From assembly GCA_024226535.1 (NCBI GenBank), contig JAAELP010000264.1, forward strand, positions 1-36,044: DNA of 36,044 nucleotides. Reading direction: 5' to 3'. A model generated the notes under the pieces. It made no database searches and was not told where the DNA came from. It saw only the letters and a list, made by a program, of their open reading frames with translations. This document shows, in pieces, positions 24,347-31,771 of the stretch (the first letter of the stretch is position 1; every line of letters starts with the position of its first letter). The position numbers were made by a program, and so were the translations under genes. The stretch is from Planctomycetota bacterium (lineage in GTDB: Bacteria > Planctomycetota > Phycisphaerae > Phycisphaerales > SM1A02).

Positions 24347-25362
24347 CCGAGCGCGATCCTCAACTGCTCCTTCAGGCCGCACCGTTCCTGCGGCGCGGGG
24401 TCACGACGCCCGGGCTCATGGTGGAGGTGACGCTCGGGCTCGTGCCGGTGATCGGAGCCGCGATCTGGTTCTTCGGGGTCAGCGCCGTGTTCGTGCTCGC
24501 CGCGGCCACCGCCGGCGCCGTCGGCGCCGAGTGGCTCTTCGGTCCGGGACGCCGGCGGGGCTCGACGCTGGGCGACGGCAGCGCGGTGCTCACCGGGCTC
24601 ATCCTCGGTCTCTGCCTGCCGCCGGGGATCGCGTTGTGGATGGCGTTCCTCGGGGGCGCGGCCGGGATCGGGCTCGGCAAGATCGTCTTCGGCGGGCTCG
24701 GGCAGAACCTGTTCAACCCGGCGCTCGTCGGGCGCGCGTTCCTCCAGGCGGCGTTCCCCACCGCGATCACGACGTGGACCGAGCAGGGAACGCTCGGCGA
24801 CTTCCTCACCGTGCGCGGAAGCAACCTCGCCGTACCGCTCATGCAGTCGCCGGTCGACGCGGTCAGCACGGCCACGCCGCTGGGCCTGATGAAGTTCGAG
24901 GGCGTGCCCACGCCCGTGGCCGAGTTGGTGCTCGGCAACACGGCGGGCTCGCTCGGTGAGACGTGCGGCGTCGTGATCATCGTGTGCGGTCTGATCCTCG
25001 CGTTTCGACGTCTGTTCGACTGGCGGATTCCGGTGGCGATCCTCGGGACGGTCGCCGTGCTGTCGGCGATCATCTGGGCGGTCGATCCGGAAGGCTCGGC
25101 CTCGCCGACGTTCATGCTCTTCTCCGGCGGCCTGCTCTTCGGCTCCGTCTACATGGCGACCGATCCGGTGACGTCGCCGATCTCGCCGAAGGGGGCGTGG
25201 ATCTTCGGGGCCGGGGTCGGGGCGCTCGTGGTGCTCATCCGGCGCTGGGGCGGGCAGCCGGAAGGGGTGATGTACGCGATCCTGCTCATGAACGCGACGA
25301 CACCGCTCATCGATCGGATTACGCAGCCGCGCGGTTTCGGGCGGGGAGGCGACGAGCCGTGA
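24343..25362 (+). CDS. rnfD: Electron transport complex subunit RnfD
   Basis: This 339-residue multi-helix membrane protein of the NqrB/RnfD family carries covalently bound FMN. The attachment site is the Ser-Thr-Ala-Thr at 175-178 (DAVSTATPLG). Other family marks are DGSAVLTGLILGLCLPPGIA, IVFGGLGQNLFNPALVGRAF and FGSVYMATDPVTSPISPKG. Hydrophobic segments fill residues about 25-65, 75-120 and 200-320. It is coupled by ATGA overlap to rnfC and by GTGA overlap to rnfG. It works with RnfG in passing electrons across the membrane. Confidence 0.96.
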   Translation: MTERDPQLLLQAAPFLRRGVTTPGLMVEVTLGLVPVIGAAIWFFGVSAVFVLAAATAGAVGAEWLFGPGRRRGSTLGDGSAVLTGLILGLCLPPGIALWMAFLGGAAGIGLGKIVFGGLGQNLFNPALVGRAFLQAAFPTAITTWTEQGTLGDFLTVRGSNLAVPLMQSPVDAVSTATPLGLMKFEGVPTPVAELVLGNTAGSLGETCGVVIIVCGLILAFRRLFDWRIPVAILGTVAVLSAIIWAVDPEGSASPTFMLFSGGLLFGSVYMATDPVTSPISPKGAWIFGAGVGALVVLIRRWGGQPEGVMYAILLMNATTPLIDRITQPRGFGRGGDEP

Positions 25363-26063
25363 ACGACGTCGACCTGACCATCGCGGGGCGACCGACGAGC
25401 GGGCCGAGCGGATTCCGCCTCGTGCTGACGCTCGCGATCGCGGGCACGTTGTCCGGCCTGGCGATCGCGGGTGCGTACCAGGTCACGCGGCCGACCATCG
25501 AGGCGAACAAGGCGCGGGCCCGGTGCGAGGCGGTGTTCAAGGTCGTGCCCGGCGCCAAGTCGATGCTGAAGCTCGTGCTCCGCGACGGGGCGCTCGTCGC
25601 CGCCGACGGCGGCGATGAACGCGCCGAGTCGATCTTCGCCGCGTACGACGCCGACGACCGCTTCCTTGGCTACGCGATCCAGGGGGAGGGGCCGGGCTAC
25701 CAGGACACGATCCGGCTCATCTACGGTTTCGACCCCGCGCGGCAGCGCGTCATCGGCATGTACGTGCTCGACAGCAAGGAGACGCCCGGTCTCGGCGACC
25801 GCATCTTCAAGGACGACGACTTCGTCGCGTGCTTCGATGACCTGGCGGTCGAGCCGGAGATCGCGCTCGTCAAGGAAGGGGCCGACGCGGAGAACGAGGT
25901 GGACGCGATCACGGGAGCGACGATCTCCTCCCGCGCGGTGGTGCGCATCATCAACGACGCCGACGACCGGTGGCGCCCGCGGCTTCCGGCGCCAGGCGAC
26001 GAGCCGCCGAAGCCGCCCGACACGCCCGACACGCCCGACACGCCCGACGCGGAGGGTGGATGA
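25359..26063 (+). CDS. rnfG: Electron transport complex subunit RnfG
   Basis: RnfG is a single-span membrane subunit with a periplasmic FMN domain. The membrane helix is about residues 20-45 (LVLTLAIAGTLSGLAIAGAY). The flavin is bound through Thr188 in the TGAT motif (DAITGATISSRAVV). ETPGLGDRIF and GYAIQGEGPGYQDTIRLIYG are typical of the family. The 234-residue chain ends in a Pro-Asp-Thr repeat tail (PDTPDTPDTPD) that is unlike the family and encoded by a 9-bp repeat. GTG start, overlapping rnfD. The downstream apbE product is expected to attach the FMN. Confidence 0.95.
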   Translation: MNDVDLTIAGRPTSGPSGFRLVLTLAIAGTLSGLAIAGAYQVTRPTIEANKARARCEAVFKVVPGAKSMLKLVLRDGALVAADGGDERAESIFAAYDADDRFLGYAIQGEGPGYQDTIRLIYGFDPARQRVIGMYVLDSKETPGLGDRIFKDDDFVACFDDLAVEPEIALVKEGADAENEVDAITGATISSRAVVRIINDADDRWRPRLPAPGDEPPKPPDTPDTPDTPDAEGG

Positions 26064-26746
26064 GCATGGCTGAGCAGATCGATTTCGATCGCGTCTCCGC
26101 CGAGCTGTCCAAGGGTATCTGGCGCGAGAACCCCGTCTTCGTGCAGGTGCTCGGGATGTGCCCGATGCTCGCGGTGACCAACAGCGCGATCAACGCGATC
26201 GCGATGGGAGCGGCGACGGCGTTCGTGCTCATCGGGTCGAGCTTTCTCGTGTCGCTGCTGCGCAAGCAGATTCCCAGGCAAGTTCGGATCAGTACCTACA
26301 TCGTGATCATCGCCACGTTCGTGACCGTCGCCGACCTGACGCTGGAGGCGATGGTGCCCAGCGTGCACCGCGAGCTGGGCGCGTTCATCGCGCTCATCGT
26401 CGTGAACTGCCTGATCCTCGGCCGGCAAGAGGCGTTCGCGAGCCGGCACCCGACGCGACTGGCGCTCGCCGACGCGGTGGGCATGGCGTTGGGCTTTGCG
26501 CTCGCGCTGTTCTGTCTCGGCGCGACGCGGGAGATCCTCGGCGCGGGCACGCTCTTCGCGGGCGTCCCCTTCATCCGCGAAGGACTGGGTCTCTCGCTGT
26601 TCGGCGAGAACTTCGAGCCGTGGGTCATCATGCTGCTGCCGCCCGGCGGCTTTCTGATGCTGGGCGTGATCCTGCTCTTCTTCAACTGGGTGCAGCAGAC
26701 ACGGGCCGCGCGGCTCCGGACTACCGGGGCGGAGGTGACGGGATGA
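26060..26746 (+). CDS. rnfE: Electron transport complex subunit RnfE
   Basis: This 228-residue membrane protein is one of the two inverted-topology half-channel subunits that resemble NqrD/NqrE. The N-terminal stretch GIWRENPVFVQVLGMCPMLA is diagnostic. The Cys in GMCPM and the Cys in VVNCLILG correspond to the pair that, with RnfA, holds a membrane-embedded Fe-S centre in this family. About six hydrophobic segments are visible. The ATG overlaps the rnfG stop; a second in-frame ATG two codons later (26066) is an alternative start. The gene overlaps rnfA by 4 bases. Confidence 0.95.
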   Translation: MSMAEQIDFDRVSAELSKGIWRENPVFVQVLGMCPMLAVTNSAINAIAMGAATAFVLIGSSFLVSLLRKQIPRQVRISTYIVIIATFVTVADLTLEAMVPSVHRELGAFIALIVVNCLILGRQEAFASRHPTRLALADAVGMALGFALALFCLGATREILGAGTLFAGVPFIREGLGLSLFGENFEPWVIMLLPPGGFLMLGVILLFFNWVQQTRAARLRTTGAEVTG

Positions 26747-27321
26747 ACCACCTCCCCTGGATCTTCGTCAGCGCGATGCTCGTCAACAACTTCACGCTGT
26801 CCTACTTTCTCGGGCTCTGCCCGTTCTTCGGCGTCTCCGGACGGCTCACCACGGCGCTTCGGCTCGGGTTGGCCACGATCTTCGTGATGGTCATCACGTC
26901 GCTCTGCGCGTCGGCGTTGAACACGTGGGTGCTGCCGCACGCGCCGTACCTGCGGTTGATCAGCTTCATCCTCGTGATCGCGAGCACCGTGCAGTTCGTC
27001 GAGATGGTGATTCGCAAGACGAGCCCCGCGCTCTTCCGCGCCCTCGGCATCTTCCTGCCGCTGATCACGACGAACTGCGCGATCCTGGCGCTGGCCCTCT
27101 TCCAGACGAGCCGCGACTACACGCTCGTGCAGGGCGTCGTGTTCGCGTTCGGCGCGGGCGGCGGCTTCACGATCGCGCTGGTGCTCATGGCCGCGCTGCG
27201 CGAGGAAGCTCAGCTCGCCAGCGTGCCCGCGATCGTTCGCGGCACCGCCCTCAACATGATCATCGCCGGACTGCTCTCGCTGGCGTTCATGGGTTTCGCT
27301 GGGCTGTTCAGTGCGGAGTAG
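26743..27321 (+). CDS. rnfA: Electron transport complex subunit RnfA
   Basis: This 192-residue membrane protein is the partner of RnfE. The signature VSAMLVNNFTLSYFLGLCPF starts the chain, with the conserved Cys in GLCPF and the second in TTNCAILALAL. FAFGAGGGFTIALVLMAALREE is also typical. About six membrane helices are visible. It is the last Rnf structural gene here, whereas it is first in E. coli and precedes rnfB in many clostridia. The 3' end overlaps apbE by 11 bases. Confidence 0.96.
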   Translation: MNHLPWIFVSAMLVNNFTLSYFLGLCPFFGVSGRLTTALRLGLATIFVMVITSLCASALNTWVLPHAPYLRLISFILVIASTVQFVEMVIRKTSPALFRALGIFLPLITTNCAILALALFQTSRDYTLVQGVVFAFGAGGGFTIALVLMAALREEAQLASVPAIVRGTALNMIIAGLLSLAFMGFAGLFSAE

Positions 27322-28360
27322 GCACAAGACGCTCCTGGTCACGACAGGCATCTGCGTCGTTCTCGTGGCGCTGTTGATGCGGTACGCGGCACGCCGGCCG
27401 GCCCCCGACGAGGCTCAGACGCCGCGCTACGTGAGCCGGACGGCGGACATCATGGCCTCGCCGATCACGGTCCAGGTCGCGGCTGAGCACGCGCTCGTCG
27501 CGACGGAGAAGGTGTTCGCCATCTTCCGCGACGTCGACACGCGCATGAGCGAGTGGAAGGAAACCTCGCCGCTGTCGGCGGTGAACCGACGCGCGGGGGG
27601 CGAGGCGGTGCCGGTCCCGGACGACCTGCGGGCGGTGCTCCGGCGCGGCGTTGAGATCGGCGACATCACCGGCGGCGCGTTCGACGTGACGTGGGCGGCG
27701 TTGTGGGGGCTCTGGGATTTTCGCGCCGCCGAGCCGCGCGTGCCCGACGACGAGGAGATCGCCCGGCGCGTCGCGCTCGTCGACTACCGCCGCCTGGAGA
27801 TCGACGACGACGCGGGGAGGGTGCTTCTGCCCGAGCGCGGCATGATGCTCGGGCTCGGCGGCATCGCCAAGGGGCACGCGCTCGACCTCGCCGCCGCCGA
27901 GCTGCGGGCGGGTGGCGTGGAGAGCTTCCTGATCTCCGCCGCGGGCCAGATGATGGTCGGCGGGATGAAGCACGACCGCGCGTGGCGGATCGGCATCCGC
28001 GATCCCCGCGGGGCGCCGAACGACTTCTTCGCCCACCTGGAGGTCACGGACGTCTCGGTCTCGACGAGCGGCGACTACGAGCGCTTTTTCTTGCTCGACG
28101 GCGTGCGCTACCACCACATCCTCGATCCGCGAACCGGTCGTCCCGCCCGCGGCGTGCGCAGCGCGACCGTCGTGTGCGCCGACGCGACGCTCGCCGACGC
28201 GCTGTCCACGTCGCTGATCGTGCTCGGTACCGACGGAGCGCTGGCGCTGGTCGAGACCCTGGAAGGCGTCGAGACCGTGCTCGTCGACGAGCAGGCGCGC
28301 GTGCACGTCACGAGCGGGCTCGAGGGTCGGCTCATCATGCGCCACGATCCGATCCGATAG
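27311..28360 (+). CDS. apbE: FAD:protein FMN transferase (ApbE)
   Basis: ApbE cleaves FAD and attaches FMN to Thr residues of target proteins; here the targets are expected to be RnfD (Thr178) and RnfG (Thr188). Family motifs are GGAFDVTWAALWGLWDF, LGLGGIAKGHALDLAA, VSVSTSGDYERFF and HHILDPRTGRPARGV. The N-terminal hydrophobic segment (LLVTTGICVVLVALLM) indicates a membrane anchor with the enzyme on the outer face. There is no lipobox cysteine. The GTG start at 27311 overlaps rnfA, so translation is probably coupled. At 349 residues it is of normal length. Its place at the end of the Rnf operon matches its role. Confidence 0.95.
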   Translation: MRSRHKTLLVTTGICVVLVALLMRYAARRPAPDEAQTPRYVSRTADIMASPITVQVAAEHALVATEKVFAIFRDVDTRMSEWKETSPLSAVNRRAGGEAVPVPDDLRAVLRRGVEIGDITGGAFDVTWAALWGLWDFRAAEPRVPDDEEIARRVALVDYRRLEIDDDAGRVLLPERGMMLGLGGIAKGHALDLAAAELRAGGVESFLISAAGQMMVGGMKHDRAWRIGIRDPRGAPNDFFAHLEVTDVSVSTSGDYERFFLLDGVRYHHILDPRTGRPARGVRSATVVCADATLADALSTSLIVLGTDGALALVETLEGVETVLVDEQARVHVTSGLEGRLIMRHDPIR

Positions 28361-28372
28361 GATTCGTGCCCC

Positions 28373-28891
28373 GTGCTCGACGACCGAAAGCGCATCCTCG
28401 TGATCGGCTGCTCCGGCGCCGGCAAGTCCACGTTCGCCCGGAGGCTCGGGGACACCACCGGTCTTCCCGTGGTCCATCTCGACGTGCACTTCTGGCGACC
28501 GGGCTGGAAGACCACTCCGGACGACGAGTGGGCGGAGCGTCTGGAGGAGCTGCTCGCCGAGCCGGCGTGGATCATGGAAGGCAACTACCACGTGACGCTG
28601 CCGCGCCGGCTCCAGTTCGCCGACGCGGTGATCCACGTCGACCTGCCGCGCCGTCTGTGCCTGGCGCGCATCTTCAAGCGCCTGCTGTGGTGGTGGGGCC
28701 GCACCCGCGTCGACATCGCCCCCGGCTGCCGCGAAGGGTTCGACTGGCCGTTCCTGGAGTGGGTGTGGAGCTTCCACCGCGAGGTGCGCCCCTCAGTGCT
28801 CGCGACGCTCGACGCGGCGCCGCCGGATGTCGAAGTGATCACGTTGCGTTCCCGTCGCGAGGTTGGCGAGTTCGTATCCCGCGTTGGGTGA
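28373..28891 (+). CDS. FlaR/topology-modulation-like P-loop kinase
   Basis: This 172-residue P-loop protein has Walker A GCSGAGKST at the N-terminus. Adenylate-kinase-like features follow: VVHLDVHFWRPGWK, WIMEGNYHVTLPRRLQFADA and a basic lid-like stretch (KRLLWWWGRTRVD). It resembles small proteins annotated as FlaR or 'topology modulation protein', whose substrate is not established. GTG start, 12 bases after apbE on the same strand, so it may be read from the Rnf operon without sharing its function. Confidence 0.8.
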   Translation: MLDDRKRILVIGCSGAGKSTFARRLGDTTGLPVVHLDVHFWRPGWKTTPDDEWAERLEELLAEPAWIMEGNYHVTLPRRLQFADAVIHVDLPRRLCLARIFKRLLWWWGRTRVDIAPGCREGFDWPFLEWVWSFHREVRPSVLATLDAAPPDVEVITLRSRREVGEFVSRVG

Positions 28892-28929
28892 GGCGCCTCA
28901 CGACCGCGGGGGGACGGCGTTCTTGTGGC

Positions 28930-29210
28930 GGGGACAGTGCCGCTTTCCGCCGCGGAAGGCGTTCGGAGTTGGTTCGACTCAGGGCGGAAAGTGGGGCTGT
29001 CCCCCTGCGCGCGAACGTCGGTACTCTGAGGTCTTGGGCCAAACAGCTTGCTCTGTTTCGCCTTCGCACACGGACTCCCTGCGTTCGCGCGAAAGGGGAC
29101 AGGCACCTATTTCGTTTGTGGCCGGTGCGGCGACGGGGGCGTGCGAGGCGAAATAGGAGCCAGTCCCCGGTGCAAGGACGCCGCGCGGAAGGGGGCAGGC
29201 ACCTATTTCG
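28930..29210. repeat. REP/BIME-like cluster of alternating inverted repeats
   Basis: Five related elements carrying ggggacag/ctgtcccc cores lie in a gene-free stretch. 28930-28951 and 28983-29004 are inverted copies of each other (19 of 22 bases). 29095-29114 (ggggacaggcacctatttcg) is inverted at 29149-29168 (18 of 20) and repeated directly at 29191-29210 (19 of 20). In addition, arms 28997-29017 and 29082-29102 form a longer inverted repeat (19 of 21) that encloses a hairpin AAACAG/CTGTTT at 29041-29058. This is the layout of REP sequences mobilised by Y1/RAYT transposases; no such transposase is in the window. The rest of 28892-29295 holds only the relic described next. Confidence 0.75.
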
Positions 29211-29211
29211 C

Positions 29212-29277
29212 TCACTCGAACGAGCACCCGAACGGCGAGCACGGCCCCCAGTTCCCGATGATCGCGAGGATGTCGGC
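29212..29277 (-). pseudogene. Relic of a dockerin-like protein C-terminus
   Basis: On the minus strand, codons read ADILAIIGNWGPC then SPFGCSFE and a TGA. This is the tail style of the planctomycete dockerin/EF-hand proteins; compare the ILLGDWGICP end of the gene at 31772. No start or upstream domain belongs to it. It lies in the same frame as, and just past, the TAG of the kinase gene. The best reading is a leftover of a gene lost or displaced next to the REP-like cluster. Its short length keeps certainty modest. Confidence 0.5.
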
Positions 29278-29295
29278 GTGCCGTATCCCTGACGG

Positions 29296-31743
29296 CTACC
29301 GCTCATCCCCCTCCGCCGCCGTCCGCCACTCCGCCAGTCGTTGGCGGCTTCGAGCGATCAAATCGAGCGTTTCGGGATTCTCATCGATCGCGATGAGCTC
29401 CTTGCAGAGTTCGTGAAAACGGGTGAAGTCGTCGGCGGCCGAAGGGTCGGATCTCGCCAGGGCGATGCGTCCGCGCAGCTCGTACGCGAGGCCGAGGTCC
29501 TTCACGGATCGGAAGTCGTCGGGATTCTCGTCGCGCGCTTCCTGCAGCGTTCGGATGACTGGCTCGATGTCCTCGGCGGCGCGGTCGGTCTCGCCTTCCA
29601 GGAAGGTCACTCGCGCGAGATCGAACCGGGTCACGGCGAGATCGCGGCGCGTGCGGTTGTCGCCGTTCTGTTCGTCGAGCGGGAGCCGGAGAGCCTCGGC
29701 GGCGCGGAAGTGCACGGCGGCGGCCGCGAAGTCTTCCCGAAGCTCGGCGATGTCTCCGGCGGTCTCGTAGGCTACGGAGAGGTCCCGCGCCCGGAGTCGC
29801 TGCGGCTCGATCGGCTTCGGCAGCAGCGCCGTGTATGTGGCCACGGCCCGCCGGCAGAACTCGTCGGCACGATCGAGATCTCCCCGCGCGGCGGCGACCC
29901 GGGCGAGGTTCAGGATCTCCGCCGCCAGCGGTCGCTCGAATCGCGAATCGTCGGACGCGAGCTTCTCGAAGATGCCGAGCGCCTCCTCGTGAGCCGCCTC
30001 GGCGTCGGTGAGATCCCCCATGTGGCGTTGCAGGACGCCAATTCTCGTGAGCACGCTGCCGAGGCGGCGCCTTGGATCGACCGCGTCGAGCTTCATCGCG
30101 AGAACGTCGCGTCGTAAGTCCTCCGCTGCTCGATACTGCGTCATCGCCTCGGCGCGCTGGCCGCGATTGGGATTGATCACACCGCCGAGGGTGTCCCCGA
30201 CGCGCTCCCGCAACCTGGCCGTCGTGCTCAGTAGCTCGGGGTCCGGCTCGAGATCCTCGGCGGCGCTCTCGACATAGTCGAGTGTCGGCTCCACGAGCGC
30301 GAGGCGGGCAGCGGTCGTGCCCGGAATGCGCTGGAGCTTGTCGTACGCTTTGTCGACGAGAACGTTCGCAAGCCGAATGAGCTCGGATCGCATTCGGCCC
30401 TTCCGCTCCTGCTCCTCCACCGCCGAAAGGTACCCCGCCGTCGCCGTCGTCGCCCATCCCAGGACGAGTACGGCCATCACTGCCGCCGCCAGCACGCTTC
30501 GCCGATTCCGTCTGACGTACTTCGACATCCGGTACACGAACGTATCCGGCGCCGCCTTCACCGGCTCCCCGTTCAAGTGTCGCTGGATGTCTTCGGCGAG
30601 ATCCGCCGGGCTCTGGTAACGGCGGTCCGGAGATTTGCGCAACGCCTTGAGCACGATGGCGTCAAGGTCGCCCTGGAGACGCCGCTGCAGACGCGCGGCC
30701 TCACCTCCGCGGGCGCGGGCGACGAAATCCGGCGTGATCGTCGTCGTCGGCGTGTCGGGCTCGTCGCTCAGCGAGAGTCGCTCTTCCTTCGTGACCTTCG
30801 TGACCTTCGTGCTCGGGCGCTCCGGTTCCTCGTCACAGATGATGCGCTCGACGTCCATGCGCGAGCGGCGTCGGAGCTGATACGGCCTGTGTCCCGACAG
30901 CAGTTCGTAGAGCAGCACGCCCAGCGAGTACACGTCACTCGACGTCGCGACCGGTTCGCCCTTGACCTGCTCCGGGCTCGCGTATTCCGGCGTCATCAGG
31001 CGGAGGTTCGGCGCCGTCAACGGCGCTCCGAGCGGTCCGTAACCGGGATGCAGCCACTTCGCGATGCCGAAGTCGAGCACTTTCGGCTCGCCCTCCTTCG
31101 TCACGAGGATGTTGCTCGGCTTCAGGTCCCGGTGGAGGAACATGTTGTTGTGCGCGTGCTGGACGGCGTTGCACACCTTGCGGAACAGGGACAGCCGCTC
31201 GGCGACGCGGAGCTTGCGGGAGTCGCAGTACTGGTCGAGAGGTCGCCCGTCGATGTACTCCGTCGCGAGGTACGGCAGCCCGTCGTCCGTCTCTCCGCCT
31301 TCGCGAAACGTGACGACGTTGGGGTGACTGAGCGACGCAAGCACCTGCCGTTCGAGCTGGAAGCGGGTCAGGATCTCCTCAGTATCGGTGCCGCGCTTCA
31401 TCACCTTGATCGCGGCGTAGCTCCGCAGCGATGCCTCGTCGCGTTCGCCGAGGTAGACGACGCCCATGCCCCCGCGACCCAGCTCGCGCAAGACGCGGTA
31501 CGGCCCGACGCGCGCGGGCGTACCGTTGGCGTGGCCGTTCCCGTTCACCGGGGTCGTGAGGATGTCGTCCGCCGAGACCGGGCCGGAGTCGGCCGTGGGT
31601 GCGTCGTTGACGATGCGCTGCTCGACCAGCGCCCGCACGTCCGGATCGGTGCAGTTGACGTCGAGGTACGCAATCTGCTCGTCGGCGGGCAGGTTGCGAG
31701 CGGCTTCGAACAGCCGATCGGCCTCCCGTTCGCGATCGTTCAT
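29296..31743 (-). CDS. Membrane Ser/Thr protein kinase with helical-repeat tail
   Basis: This 815-residue bacterial Hanks-type kinase has a glycine loop LGRGGMGVVYLGE (from residue 88), K113 in AAIKVMK, HRDLKPSN with D206, DFG at 224-226 and TPEYASPEQ at 251. A Thr-rich insert (TKVTKVTKEERLSLSDEPD, then TPTTTITPDF) lies in the C-lobe near 310-340. One membrane helix at about 416-438 (SVLAAAVMAVLVLGWATTA) is followed by a long alpha-helical tail of TPR-like pairs (for example DLTDAEAAHEEALGIFEKLA; DLDRADEFCRRAVATYTALL). All catalytic motifs are intact. ATG 31743 has AGAGGA upstream; the open frame to 31794 would run into the preceding gene. It follows the Cys-rich dockerin gene by 28 bases on the same strand. 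It could phosphorylate ligands of the nearby FHA proteins (inference). Confidence 0.92.
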   Translation of the reverse strand: MNDREREADRLFEAARNLPADEQIAYLDVNCTDPDVRALVEQRIVNDAPTADSGPVSADDILTTPVNGNGHANGTPARVGPYRVLRELGRGGMGVVYLGERDEASLRSYAAIKVMKRGTDTEEILTRFQLERQVLASLSHPNVVTFREGGETDDGLPYLATEYIDGRPLDQYCDSRKLRVAERLSLFRKVCNAVQHAHNNMFLHRDLKPSNILVTKEGEPKVLDFGIAKWLHPGYGPLGAPLTAPNLRLMTPEYASPEQVKGEPVATSSDVYSLGVLLYELLSGHRPYQLRRRSRMDVERIICDEEPERPSTKVTKVTKEERLSLSDEPDTPTTTITPDFVARARGGEAARLQRRLQGDLDAIVLKALRKSPDRRYQSPADLAEDIQRHLNGEPVKAAPDTFVYRMSKYVRRNRRSVLAAAVMAVLVLGWATTATAGYLSAVEEQERKGRMRSELIRLANVLVDKAYDKLQRIPGTTAARLALVEPTLDYVESAAEDLEPDPELLSTTARLRERVGDTLGGVINPNRGQRAEAMTQYRAAEDLRRDVLAMKLDAVDPRRRLGSVLTRIGVLQRHMGDLTDAEAAHEEALGIFEKLASDDSRFERPLAAEILNLARVAAARGDLDRADEFCRRAVATYTALLPKPIEPQRLRARDLSVAYETAGDIAELREDFAAAAVHFRAAEALRLPLDEQNGDNRTRRDLAVTRFDLARVTFLEGETDRAAEDIEPVIRTLQEARDENPDDFRSVKDLGLAYELRGRIALARSDPSAADDFTRFHELCKELIAIDENPETLDLIARSRQRLAEWRTAAEGDER
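30786..30812 (-). repeat. Three 9-bp direct repeats within the kinase gene
   Basis: ccttcgtga occurs three times in tandem on the + strand (the third copy ends in c). On the coding strand the tract gives the Thr-Lys-Val repeats of the kinase C-lobe insert. It suggests recent slippage within a loop that adds potential phosphorylation sites. Confidence 0.7.
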
Positions 31744-31771
31744 GACCGTCGTTCCTCTTTCGTTGTACGAA

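Noticed and set aside
18101..27321. Na-translocating NADH:quinone oxidoreductase (Nqr) instead of Rnf
   Set aside because: RnfB and RnfC with their 4Fe-4S motifs are present and there is no NqrF-like 2Fe-2S/FAD subunit or NqrA, so Rnf is the right call.
28892..29295. Small protein-coding genes in the repeat region
   Set aside because: Short frames there translate to Arg/Pro/Gly-rich sequence with no ribosome-binding site or motif, and the DNA is explained by inverted repeats.
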